Assembly: GCA_019232985.1 (NCBI GenBank)
Contig: JAFAMW010000025.1
Span: forward strand, 1 to 5,683
Length of the DNA: 5,683 nt
Direction of reading: 5' to 3'
DNA from: Roseateles sp.
Lineage (GTDB): Bacteria > Pseudomonadota > Gammaproteobacteria > Burkholderiales > Burkholderiaceae
Position numbers and translations under genes: made by a program. Below, one piece after another: positions 1-5,683 of the stretch (position 1 is its first letter; every line of letters begins with the position of its first letter). The notes below the pieces were generated by a model that made no database searches, was not told the DNA's origin, and saw only the letters and a program-made list of their open reading frames with translations.

Positions 1-25
1 GACAGACCCAAGCTAAGGAATCACC

Positions 26-607
26 ATGGAACACAAGCTGCCCGAACTGCCCTACGCCAAGGACGCCCTGGCTCCGCACTACAGCGCCGAGACGCTGGAG
101 TTCCACCACGGCAAGCACCACAACGCCTATGTGGTGAACCTGAACAATCTGCAGAAGGGCACCGAGTTCGAATCGCTGACGCTCGAAGAGATCGTCAAGA
201 AGAGCAGCGGCGGCGTCTACAACAACGCGGCGCAGATCTGGAACCACACCTTCTTCTGGAACTGCATGAAGCCGCAGGGCGGCGGTGCGCCGAGCGGCGC
301 GCTCGCCGCGGCGATCGACGCCAAATGGGGCAGCTACGACGCGTTCAAGGAAGCGTTCGTGAAGAGCGCGGTCGGCAACTTCGGCTCGGGCTGGACCTGG
401 CTCGTCAAGAAGGCCGACGGCTCGGTCGACATCGTCAACACGGGCGCCGCCGGCACGCCGCTGACGACCGCCGACAAGGCGCTGCTGACCGTCGACGTGT
501 GGGAACACGCCTACTACATCGACTACCGCAACCTGCGCCAGAAGTTCGTCGAGACCTTCCTCGGCAACCTCGTGAACTGGTCGTTCGCCGAAGCGAACTT
601 CGCCTGA
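26..607 (+). CDS. sodB: Superoxide dismutase [Fe]
   Basis: This is a cytoplasmic iron superoxide dismutase (193 aa) that converts superoxide to hydrogen peroxide and oxygen. The four metal ligands expected from E. coli SodB are visible: His27 (in FHHGKHH), His74 (in IWNHTFFWN), and Asp157 and His161 (in [13 protein letters not shown]). Gln70, in NNAAQIWNH, is the outer-sphere glutamine position typical of Fe-type rather than Mn-type enzymes. Length and both alpha-hairpin and alpha/beta domains match the family, and there is no signal peptide. The ATG is preceded by a TAAGGA ribosome-binding site at 14-19. The gene appears monocistronic on its downstream side, because a strong terminator follows within 20 bases. 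Its promoter and any Fur or redox control site lie outside the window. Metal preference is inferred from residues only; cambialistic activity cannot be excluded. Confidence 0.97.
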   Translation: MEHKLPELPYAKDALAPHYSAETLEFHHGKHHNAYVVNLNNLQKGTEFESLTLEEIVKKSSGGVYNNAAQIWNHTFFWNCMKPQGGGAPSGALAAAIDAKWGSYDAFKEAFVKSAVGNFGSGWTWLVKKADGSVDIVNTGAAGTPLTTADKALLTVDVWEHAYYIDYRNLRQKFVETFLGNLVNWSFAEANFA

Positions 608-623
608 GTTCCGCCGTGGCAGG

Positions 624-651
624 AAAAGCCGGCCCGCGGGCCGGCTTTTTT
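624..651 (+). terminator. Rho-independent terminator of sodB, possibly bidirectional
   Basis: A perfect 26-base palindrome (624-649) has the core GCCGGCCCGCGGGCCGGC, flanked by AAAA on the left and TTTT on the right. It folds into an 11-bp stem with a CGCG loop, followed by a run of six T (646-651). It starts 16 bases after the sodB stop. On the minus strand the same palindrome ends in four T and lies just past the stop of the convergent permease gene, so it could also end that operon. Confidence 0.9.
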
Positions 652-658
652 GTGGGCG

Positions 659-2104
659 TCAGCCGCGCCGCCCGGCGGGCCAGGCCATCGGCGCGCGCAG
701 CGCGACGCGCCAGCGCCAGGCGTAGAGCGGCACGAGCACGAGCGCCGCGACGAGCAGCAGCTCCGACGTGTCGAGCCGGCGCGCGTCGAGCGCCCAGCGC
801 GCGGCGACGGCGGCCGACGCGATCGGCACGTAGATCAGCACGGCGAGCCAGCCCTTGATCAGCGCGACGCCGGTCCAGTCGCGCCACAGCACGAGGCCGC
901 CGCCGAGCAGCGCGACGCCGAACGCGACGAGTGCGTGCCGCGTGCCGCCGAGCGGGACCAGCAGCAGGCTCAGCGCGGCCATGCCGAGCGCCCAGGGCGT
1001 CAGGTAGTCGCGCAGCAGCGCGAGCGCAAAGCGGCGGTTGAACTCGCGGCCGCGCGGCACGCCGGGCAGCAGGCTCACGAGGCCCTGCTCGGGGCGGCGC
1101 CGGACCATGCTGGCGTGGACCTGCTGGAGCGCGCTGAGCATCACGCCGAGCAGGCCGAACATGGCGTTCGCGAAGCCCTCGCCGACCTGCGCGCTGTGCT
1201 GGAAGCTGCCCGCGAGCCACAGGCCGATCACGCCGACCGCGACGAGCAGCGTCAGGACCACGACGCCCTGCAGCATCGTCGCCGGGTGGCTCTGGGGCCC
1301 GAGCGCGAGCATCACGCGGTCGAAGCCGGCGCGGCCGGCCGCGGCGCGCGCAAGCGTGCGTTCGAAGCTGCGGCCATAGCCGCGCAGGCTCAGCGTGCCG
1401 AGGAACCACGGCGACTGCACGGCCTCGCCGGCCACCGAGGCCTTGAGCGCGCGGCGGCGTTTCTGCAGGCGCTCGTAGGCCGCCCCGTGCGCGCCGCCGC
1501 CGTCGCGCACGAAGCCGGCGAGGTAGACCGACGCGGCCGCGAGCACGCAGGCCAGGCCCAGCGGGCTGGCCGCGGCCAGCAGCAGCTCGCCGACGAGCAT
1601 CCGGCCGTCCAGCGGCAGCTTGCGCACGAGCAGCGGCCCGAAGCCGAACAGCGCGGTCGTGACCCAGGTCAGCGGCCAGCGCACGCCGGTCGCGAAATAG
1701 GCGAGCGTCGCGGCCGCATACAGGCCGATCCGGGGTTCGTCGAAGGCCCGGCCGAGCAGTTCTGAGGCGACGCTCAGCGCGAGATAGCTGAGCACGAGAA
1801 CCAGGCGCAGGCGGCGCGGCTGGCCCGGCACGAGGCGTGCCAGCGTCGGGTGATTCTGGTTCAGCAGGCTCGACACAAGTGCGCCCCACAGGCCGATCAG
1901 TGCGATCACGACGAAGGCCGCGAGCAGCAGCAGGCCGAGCTTGGGCTTGATCAGCGCGCTGGCCGCCGGCACGCCGACGAACAGCAGGGCCCAGAACCCC
2001 CAGCTCACGCAGGTCTGCGAATTCGCGAGCGACTGCAGCGCGGCGCGCAGCGGACTCAGGCCCGCGAACGCGCCGCCCGGGTTCGTCAGCGCGGCGGCGC
2101 TCAT
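659..2104 (-). CDS. ABC transporter permease, large polytopic membrane protein of a YtrA-type operon
   Basis: This is a 481-aa integral membrane protein, predicted to be the membrane subunit for the ATPase encoded just upstream. By eye it has about 10-12 hydrophobic segments, roughly at residues 35-51, 57-80, 99-117, 126-141, 145-160, 169-198, 278-299, 311-326, 369-385, 390-407, 415-437 and 449-464. A charged cytoplasmic-looking stretch at about 200-275 separates two halves. Each half carries a similar motif: LARLVPGQPRRLR near residue 88 and LVSLLPGVPRGREFNR near 342. These resemble the LP-containing loop common in ABC-2 type permeases, so the protein may hold two fused permease halves. The start is set by the ATGA overlap with the ATPase stop and a GGAG at 2113-2116; the reading frame stays open far upstream, but that part lies opposite the ATPase-coding frame and is spurious. 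The substrate is unknown. I cannot match it to a named family, so the permease role rests on context and topology. Confidence 0.82.
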   Translation of the reverse strand: MSAAALTNPGGAFAGLSPLRAALQSLANSQTCVSWGFWALLFVGVPAASALIKPKLGLLLLAAFVVIALIGLWGALVSSLLNQNHPTLARLVPGQPRRLRLVLVLSYLALSVASELLGRAFDEPRIGLYAAATLAYFATGVRWPLTWVTTALFGFGPLLVRKLPLDGRMLVGELLLAAASPLGLACVLAAASVYLAGFVRDGGGAHGAAYERLQKRRRALKASVAGEAVQSPWFLGTLSLRGYGRSFERTLARAAAGRAGFDRVMLALGPQSHPATMLQGVVVLTLLVAVGVIGLWLAGSFQHSAQVGEGFANAMFGLLGVMLSALQQVHASMVRRRPEQGLVSLLPGVPRGREFNRRFALALLRDYLTPWALGMAALSLLLVPLGGTRHALVAFGVALLGGGLVLWRDWTGVALIKGWLAVLIYVPIASAAVAARWALDARRLDTSELLLVAALVLVPLYAWRWRVALRAPMAWPAGRRG

Positions 2105-3021
2105 TGCGTGAGCTCCGCGAACAGGTCCTCGAGGCTCAGGCGCTCGGCGTGCAGGCCCTCGGGCAGCGTGGCGTCGGCGTGCGCCGCGAGCACGGCGACC
2201 TGGCCGGCGTCGAGCTCGCGCCGGCTCAGCGGCGTCAGGCCTTGCGCGCGCAGATGCGCGTCGACGCGCGACGCCGGCCCCGTGAGGCGCCGGCAGTCGT
2301 CCATCAGCTCGGCGAGCGGCGCCTGGACGGCGATCTTGCCGTGCGCGAGGAACGCGACATTGAACGCGACGCGCTCGAGGTCGCTGAGGATATGGGTCGA
2401 GAACACGACGGTCGTGCCGCGGTCGAGCACCTGCTCGACGAGCTCGCGCAGGAAGTCGCGCCGGCCGATCGGGTCGAGGCTCGAGACCGGCTCGTCGAGC
2501 ACGAGCAGGTCGGGCTCGGGCGCGAGCGCGCGCACGATCGACAGGCGCTGCTGCTGGCCGCCGCTGAGCTTGGCGATCTGCTGGTCCTGCGGGATCTCCC
2601 AGCGCGCGAGCAGGGCCTCGGCCTTGGGGCCGTTCCACTTCGGGTAGAAGCTGCGGAAATACGCGAGCAGCTGGCGCGGCGTGAGCCAGTCGAACAGCTG
2701 CGACTGCTGCGGCACGAAGCCGATGCGCGCGCGCGTCGCGTCGTCGAGCGTCGCGAGCGGCTGGCCGAACAGCGTCGCGGAGCCGGCCCGCGCGTCGCGC
2801 AGGCCCAGCAACGCCTCGAGCAGCGTCGTCTTGCCGACGCCGTTGCGGCCGAGCAGGCCGACGACCTGGCCGGGCAGCAGGCGCCAGTCGAGGCCGTCGA
2901 GCACGGGCCGGCCCGCGTAGGCGAGGCTCAGGCCGCGCAGCTCGACCGAGGCGGCGGGGCCGCTGCCGTCGAGCGCGAGGCCGCCGGGCGCGGCGTGCTG
3001 GGAGAGCGTGAGCGTGGTCAT
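2101..3021 (-). CDS. ABC transporter ATP-binding protein
   Basis: This 306-aa cytoplasmic ATPase should power the adjacent permease. All nucleotide-binding motifs are intact and in order: Walker A GRNGVGKT (58-65), Q-loop Gln105/Gln106 in FVPQQSQLFDWLT, signature LSGGQ (152-156), Walker B LLVLDE (172-177) with the catalytic Glu177, D-loop SSLD (180-183) and H-loop His210 in VVFSTHIL. The single domain implies that it works as a homodimer. About 80 residues follow the core fold (225-306), a weakly conserved tail usual in ABC-2 type exporter ATPases. Its ATG overlaps the regulator's stop as ATGA, and an excellent AGGAGGAG ribosome-binding site sits 5 bases upstream. The downstream permease overlaps its stop the same way. 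Similarity is to the YtrB/CcmA-like group of exporter ATPases. The direction of transport (export) is inferred from the family type and the lack of a binding-protein gene. Confidence 0.95.
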   Translation of the reverse strand: MTTLTLSQHAAPGGLALDGSGPAASVELRGLSLAYAGRPVLDGLDWRLLPGQVVGLLGRNGVGKTTLLEALLGLRDARAGSATLFGQPLATLDDATRARIGFVPQQSQLFDWLTPRQLLAYFRSFYPKWNGPKAEALLARWEIPQDQQIAKLSGGQQQRLSIVRALAPEPDLLVLDEPVSSLDPIGRRDFLRELVEQVLDRGTTVVFSTHILSDLERVAFNVAFLAHGKIAVQAPLAELMDDCRRLTGPASRVDAHLRAQGLTPLSRRELDAGQVAVLAAHADATLPEGLHAERLSLEDLFAELTQ

Positions 3022-3413
3022 TTGGGCTCCTCCTGAAGAATCGTCTTGAACAGTTCGAGCGCGTCGCGCGGCCCGACCTCGAGCTGGCGCGCAGCCTCGG
3101 CGGCCTGCTGCAGCGCGGGGCGCAGCAGCGCGATGCGCTCGGCCTGCGAGCGCGCGTGACGGTGCTTGGCCGCGACGACCATCGACAGGCCGCGGCGGCG
3201 CTCGAGCAGGCCCTCGGCCTCGAGCAGGCCGTAGGCCTTGGAGATCGTCATCGGGTTGACGGCGAGCGCGAGCGCGAGCTCGCGCACCGAAGGCAGCTCC
3301 TGGCCCGCGACGAGCGCACCGCTCGCGACGCGGCGGCGCAGCTGTTCCATCAACTGCCGGTAGATCGGCTCGGGCGACCCCGGGTTGATGCTGAAGGCGA
3401 GCGACTCGCTCAT
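3018..3413 (-). CDS. GntR-family transcriptional regulator, YtrA subfamily
   Basis: This is a small (131 aa) DNA-binding repressor-type protein. The N-terminal winged helix-turn-helix spans about residues 16-80: PIYRQLMEQLRRRVASG, then GQELPSVRELALALAVNP, MTISKAYGLLEAEGLLE and the wing ERRRGLSMVV. This is the hallmark GntR domain. Only about 50 helical residues follow (KHRHARSQAER to LFKTILQEEPK), with no FCD, UTRA or aminotransferase-like domain; this short C-terminus defines the YtrA subfamily. The frame is open upstream to 3575, but the ATG at 3413 is chosen because the domain starts right after it and the region before it holds a promoter. Members usually repress their own ABC transporter operon, and here the ATPase and permease follow with stop/start overlaps. 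The inverted repeat over the promoter at 3436-3456 is the probable operator. The effector is unknown. Confidence 0.93.
   Translation of the reverse strand: MSESLAFSINPGSPEPIYRQLMEQLRRRVASGALVAGQELPSVRELALALAVNPMTISKAYGLLEAEGLLERRRGLSMVVAAKHRHARSQAERIALLRPALQQAAEAARQLEVGPRDALELFKTILQEEPK
3027..3034 (-). promoter_or_regulatory. Strong ribosome-binding site of the ABC ATPase
   Basis: On the minus strand this reads AGGAGGAG, a near-ideal Shine-Dalgarno match, 5 bases before the ATPase ATG at 3021. It lies inside the last codons of the GntR gene. It fixes the ATPase start, and suggests the ATPase is made more strongly than the regulator, whose own start has no clear Shine-Dalgarno. Confidence 0.85.
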
Positions 3414-3435
3414 GGGTGTATTGCTGTCAACGTGT

Positions 3436-3456
3436 ATGGTGTCACTAGTACACCAT
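3436..3456. promoter_or_regulatory. Inverted repeat, likely operator of the GntR/YtrA-type regulator
   Basis: A perfect 7-bp inverted repeat, ATGGTGT (3436-3442) and ACACCAT (3450-3456), is separated by 7 bases, CACTAGT. It is a two-fold symmetric site of the size a GntR dimer binds, and it overlaps the operon's -10 element and predicted start site. GTGTA half-like elements also occur at 3416-3420 and 3432-3436, and GTGTA (3432) pairs with TACAC (3449-3453) as an overlapping alternative dyad. Binding by the adjacent regulator is inferred from position and symmetry. Confidence 0.65.
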
Positions 3457-3475
3457 GGACGAATCGCCCTGTCAA
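3447..3475 (-). promoter_or_regulatory. Sigma70-type promoter of the GntR-ABC operon
   Basis: On the minus strand there is a perfect -35 TTGACA (3475-3470), a 17-base spacer and a -10 TGTACT (3452-3447; four of six consensus bases). Transcription would start near 3440, giving a leader of about 27 bases before the regulator's ATG at 3413. Spacing is ideal. The -10 lies within the inverted repeat at 3436-3456, as expected for a repressible promoter. A second TTGACA (3430-3425) has no acceptable -10 downstream. Confidence 0.7.
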
Positions 3476-3504
3476 GCGGGATGCGGTGGTGGCAAGATCC
3501 CGCC

Positions 3505-3948
3505 ATGCACGATGCGATCGCCCATCTCGAGCTGCAGCAGCTTGTCGCGCGCTTCGCGAACGCGTTCGACCTCAAGGACTGGGACGGCCTCGGCGCCTGC
3601 CTGGCCGACTCGCTCCATACCGACTACAGCGAGCTGCGCGGCACGCCGCCCGAGACCTTGACGCGCGAGCGCTTCGTCGAGCTGCGCCGCGCGGCGCTCG
3701 GCCCGCTCGCGACCCAGCACCTGGCCGGCAATATAGAGATCGAGGCGCGCGGCGCGCGCGCCGACCTCAAGGTCGCGATGGCGATCTTCCGGCGCGGCGC
3801 CGCGGGCGAGCAGTTCAACACCCATTGCCTGTACTTCTTCGGCGCGGTGCGCGCGGGCGGCGGCTGGCGCATCGACTCGATCCGCCAGAAGGTGCTGATG
3901 AGCGTCGGCGACGCGCGCATCCACGCGGGCGTCGCCAAGCCCGCGTGA
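3505..3948 (+). CDS. SnoaL-like / NTF2-like superfamily protein of unknown function
   Basis: This is a 147-aa soluble protein that looks like a SnoaL-type cone-shaped alpha+beta barrel (nuclear transport factor 2 superfamily). The N-terminal helix HLELQQLVARFANAFDLKDW and the following ADSLHTDYSELRG match the typical pattern, with the common DWDGL and DYS positions. The middle TQHLAGNIEIE and the C-terminal strands (THCLYFFGAVRAGGG, then WRIDSIRQKV) complete the fold. Family members include polyketide cyclases, ketosteroid isomerase-like and dehydratase enzymes as well as non-catalytic ligand binders, so no reaction can be assigned. ATG 3505 puts the domain start right at the N-terminus; an in-frame ATG at 3481 would add 8 residues (MRWWQDPA) and cannot be excluded, and neither has a good Shine-Dalgarno. 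It is divergent from the GntR-ABC operon and shares the upstream region holding the putative operator, but I see no good plus-strand promoter. Confidence 0.82.
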   Translation: MHDAIAHLELQQLVARFANAFDLKDWDGLGACLADSLHTDYSELRGTPPETLTRERFVELRRAALGPLATQHLAGNIEIEARGARADLKVAMAIFRRGAAGEQFNTHCLYFFGAVRAGGGWRIDSIRQKVLMSVGDARIHAGVAKPA

Positions 3949-3983
3949 GCGGGCGCATCGGTCGTGCCCGCGTGGGCGGGCGC
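3939..3983. repeat. Tandem pair of hairpin-forming repeats between convergent genes
   Basis: Two 18-base units, GCCCGCGTGAGCGGGCGC (3939-3956) and GCCCGCGTGGGCGGGCGC (3966-3983), differ at one base and lie 27 bases apart. Each folds into a 6-bp GCCCGC/GCGGGC stem with a 4-base loop (GTGA or GTGG). The first unit includes the TGA stop of the SnoaL-like gene; the second ends just 5 bases before the stop codon of pyrD. No T-run follows on either strand, so it is not a classic intrinsic terminator. Size, palindromic form and location are REP-like. It may stabilise mRNA ends or aid Rho-dependent termination, but that is inference. Confidence 0.7.
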
Positions 3984-3988
3984 CGCTT

Positions 3989-5032
3989 CTAGCGCCGCGC
4001 GGCGCAGGCGCGCGCGGCCTCGGGCACGAGCGCCGGGCCGCGGTAGATCAGGCCCGTGTAGACCTGCACGAGATCGGCGCCCGCGTCGAGCTTGGCGCGC
4101 GCGTCGGCGCCGCCCATGACGCCGCCGACGCCGATGATCGGATAGGCCGCCCCAAGCGTCTTGCGCAGCAGCGCGATCACGCGGTTGCTCGCCGCGAACA
4201 CCGGGCGACCCGAAAGGCCGCCGGTCTCTTCGGCGTAGGGCAGGCCCTGGACCGCGTCGCGCGCGATCGTCGTGTTCGTCGCGATCACGCCGTCGATGCC
4301 GTGCTGGCGCAGGCTCAGCGCGATCGTCTCGACCTGGGCCGCGTCGAGGTCGGGCGCGATCTTCACGAACATCGGCACGTGGCGGCCCGTGCTCGCGCTC
4401 AGCGCGGCCTTGCGTTCGGCGAGCGGCGCGAGCAGCGCGTCGAGCGCCGCGTCGCTCTGCAGCGCGCGCAGGTTCTTGGTGTTCGGGCTCGAAATGTTGA
4501 CGGTGATGTAGTCGGCGTGCGGGAACACGCCCTCGAGGCCGAGCAGGTAGTCGTCGACGGCGTTCTCGATCGGCGTCGCCGCGTTCTTGCCGATGTTCAG
4601 GCCGAGCTTGCCGCCGGCCGCGCGGAACGAACGCGCCTGCCGGACATTGGCGACGAAGGCGTCGAGGCCTTCGTTGTTGAAGCCGAGGCGGTTGATCAGC
4701 GCGTCGGCCTGCGGCAGGCGGAACATGCGCGGGCGCGGGTTGCCGGGCTGGGCCTTGGGCGTGACCGTGCCGACCTCGATGAAGCCGAAGCCCATGGCGC
4801 CGAGGCCGTCGATGCAGCGGCCGTTCTTGTCGAGGCCCGCGGCGAGGCCGACGCGATTCGGGAAGCGCAGGCCCGCGAGCTCGACCGGGTCGTCGACGCG
4901 GGTCTGCGCCCACAGGCATTGGGCCGGCGTGTTCTGCAGGCGGGCGATCGAGCCGAGCGTGAGCTCGTGGGCCTGCTCGGGGTCGAGGCCGAACAGGAAC
5001 GGGCGGGTAAGGGCGTAGGGAATCGGCGGCAT
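3989..5032 (-). CDS. pyrD: Dihydroorotate dehydrogenase (quinone), class 2
   Basis: This 347-aa enzyme oxidises dihydroorotate to orotate, the fourth step of de novo pyrimidine synthesis, and passes electrons through FMN to membrane quinones. The N-terminal helical segment [16 protein letters not shown] (about 11-26) is the class 2 membrane-associating extension. FMN and substrate motifs are intact: AAGLDKNG (64-71, Lys68), NRLGFNN (114-120), LNIGKN (145-150), NISSPNT (179-185, with catalytic base Ser182, equivalent to E. coli Ser175), ATNTT (251-255), GVGGV (301-305) and YTGLIYRGP (325-333). The length is usual for the family. The start fits the conserved N-terminus, and no earlier in-frame ATG gives family-like sequence; the Shine-Dalgarno is weak. 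It is flanked by the convergent SnoaL-like gene and the divergent DAHP synthase gene, so it appears to be transcribed alone, as pyrD often is. Confidence 0.97.
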   Translation of the reverse strand: MPPIPYALTRPFLFGLDPEQAHELTLGSIARLQNTPAQCLWAQTRVDDPVELAGLRFPNRVGLAAGLDKNGRCIDGLGAMGFGFIEVGTVTPKAQPGNPRPRMFRLPQADALINRLGFNNEGLDAFVANVRQARSFRAAGGKLGLNIGKNAATPIENAVDDYLLGLEGVFPHADYITVNISSPNTKNLRALQSDAALDALLAPLAERKAALSASTGRHVPMFVKIAPDLDAAQVETIALSLRQHGIDGVIATNTTIARDAVQGLPYAEETGGLSGRPVFAASNRVIALLRKTLGAAYPIIGVGGVMGGADARAKLDAGADLVQVYTGLIYRGPALVPEAARACAARR

Positions 5033-5041
5033 GGGCGCGGA

Positions 5042-5072
5042 TTGTCCCCCAGGAGCCCGGGCGGCCGATAAT
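5042..5072 (+). promoter_or_regulatory. Putative promoter of the DAHP synthase gene
   Basis: A good -10 hexamer, GATAAT (5067-5072; five of six consensus bases), lies 28 bases before the ATG at 5101. The best -35 is TTGTCC (5042-5047), with a long 19-base spacer, so the -35 is uncertain. On the other strand the same bases read GATTAT (5073-5068), which could serve as a -10 for the divergent pyrD, though no good -35 is seen for it. No TyrR-like or other known operator is recognisable in the 68-bp gap. Confidence 0.4.
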
Positions 5073-5100
5073 CGCGCGAACCCATCGCAAGAAGACCGCC

Positions 5101-5683
5101 ATGCACATCGACGACCCCAGGCACGACCGCGAGGCCGGCTCGCGCGACGCGACGCTCGACACGACCCGCACCGACGACACCCGCATCGGCGCGGTGCGGC
5201 CGCTGATCAGCCCGGCCCTGCTGCTCGACGAGCTGCCGCTGCCGGCCGCGTCGCTCGAGCTCGTCGAGCGCGCACGCCGCGAGATCGGCGACCTGCTGCA
5301 CGGTCGCGACGACCGCCTGCTCGTCGTCGTCGGCCCCTGCTCGATCCACGATCACGACCAGGCGATGGACTACGCGCAGCTGCTCAAGCGCGTGCGCGCC
5401 GAGCTCGCCCAGGACCTGCTGATCGTGATGCGCGTGTACTTCGAGAAGCCGCGCACGACGGTCGGCTGGAAAGGGCTCATCAACGATCCGCTGCTGGACG
5501 GCAGCGAACGGATCGACGCGGGGCTGCATACGGCCCGCGCGCTGCTGTGCGACATCAACGGGGCGGAGATGCCGGCGGCGACCGAGTTTCTCGATCCGCT
5601 GTCGCCGCGCTATCTGGCCGACCTGGTCGCGTGGGGGGCCATCGGCGCGCGCACCGTGGAATCGCAGGTGCATCGCGAGCTGG
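5101..5683 (+). CDS. 3-deoxy-7-phosphoheptulonate (DAHP) synthase, class I AroG/AroF/AroH type, 5' part
   Basis: This is the first 194 codons of a class I DAHP synthase; the rest lies past the window edge. The cytoplasmic, metal-dependent enzyme condenses phosphoenolpyruvate and erythrose 4-phosphate in the first step of the shikimate pathway. Visible motifs are [10 protein letters not shown] (75-84, with metal-ligand Cys80, equivalent to AroG Cys61), [20 protein letters not shown] (110-129, with substrate-binding Arg111 and Lys116), PAATEFLD (158-165) and [17 protein letters not shown] (178-194). The start is ATG 5101, with AAGAAG (5089-5094) 6 bases upstream as ribosome-binding site. Relative to E. 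coli AroG there are 19 extra N-terminal residues, rich in Asp, Arg and Thr, before the conserved DD-x-RI segment (25-29) that takes part in feedback regulation. Which amino acid inhibits it cannot be judged: the residue equivalent to AroG Ser180 lies just beyond the end, so no specific gene symbol is given. Confidence 0.95.
   Translation, partial: MHIDDPRHDREAGSRDATLDTTRTDDTRIGAVRPLISPALLLDELPLPAASLELVERARREIGDLLHGRDDRLLVVVGPCSIHDHDQAMDYAQLLKRVRAELAQDLLIVMRVYFEKPRTTVGWKGLINDPLLDGSERIDAGLHTARALLCDINGAEMPAATEFLDPLSPRYLADLVAWGAIGARTVESQVHREL

Noticed and set aside
435..1889. Long minus-strand open frame (484 codons) overlapping sodB and the permease
   Set aside because: It is rich in Arg, Ala, Pro and Gly with no domain pattern, as expected for a shadow frame in high-GC DNA. 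It would run through the sodB terminator and overlap two well-supported genes.
2105..2638. Upstream extension of the permease reading frame by 178 codons
   Set aside because: It lies entirely within the ATPase gene in another frame, has low-complexity Arg/Ala/Pro composition, and the true start is clearly marked by the ATGA overlap.
2104..3036. Plus-strand open frame (310 codons) opposite the ABC ATPase
   Set aside because: Shadow frame: Glu/Arg/Ala/Gln-rich low complexity opposite a gene with all ABC motifs intact.
3425..3430. Second minus-strand TTGACA as an alternative -35
   Set aside because: No -10-like sequence lies 16-18 bases downstream, and a start there would fall inside the GntR coding region.
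3414..3575. Upstream extension of the GntR reading frame
   Set aside because: It would translate the promoter and operator and overlap the SnoaL-like gene; the added residues have no GntR-like character.
3455..3661. Short plus-strand frame starting at ATG 3455
   Set aside because: It overlaps the SnoaL-like gene in another frame, begins within the operator repeat, is Ser/Arg/Thr/Ala-rich and has no ribosome-binding site.
4301..5071. Plus-strand open frame (256 codons) opposite pyrD
   Set aside because: Low-complexity Arg/Ala/Val/Glu shadow of a fully conserved pyrD; it has no recognisable domain and runs into the pyrD/DAHP promoter region.
4696..5673. Minus-strand open frame (325 codons) opposite the DAHP synthase and overlapping pyrD
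   Set aside because: Its right part is the antisense of a clearly conserved DAHP synthase; composition is typical of a shadow frame.

Overview
The window is very GC-rich, with strong G/C bias at third codon positions and long shadow frames opposite most genes. The gene content and protein sequences suggest a free-living proteobacterium. An E. coli-like Fe superoxide dismutase, a class 2 (quinone-linked) dihydroorotate dehydrogenase and an AroG-type DAHP synthase fit a high-GC beta- or gammaproteobacterium (Burkholderiales- or Xanthomonadales-like). I cannot place it more precisely from sequence alone.

Layout from left to right: (1) sodB on the plus strand, closed by a textbook hairpin-plus-T terminator. 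(2) A minus-strand operon, read from right to left: a YtrA-subfamily GntR regulator, an ABC ATPase and a large polytopic permease. The three genes are joined by two ATGA stop/start overlaps and driven by a well-formed promoter whose -10 lies inside a 21-bp inverted repeat, the likely autoregulatory operator. (3) Divergent from that operon, a plus-strand SnoaL/NTF2-like small protein of unknown function. (4) A 40-bp convergent gap with two near-identical tandem hairpins, the first of which overlaps the SnoaL-like gene's stop codon. (5) pyrD on the minus strand (pyrimidine synthesis). (6) A 68-bp divergent promoter region. (7) The first 194 codons of a class I DAHP synthase (entry to aromatic amino acid synthesis) on the plus strand, cut by the window edge.

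Most of the window is housekeeping: oxidative stress defence, pyrimidine synthesis and aromatic synthesis. The only part that looks like a self-contained, less characterised unit is the GntR-ATPase-permease operon with its divergent SnoaL-like neighbour. Its organisation resembles YtrA-controlled ABC exporters that respond to cell-envelope stress or antimicrobials, but its substrate cannot be read from the sequence. I see no CRISPR array, insertion sequence, integrase, phage gene, tRNA or rRNA, and no convincing sign of an entirely new system.
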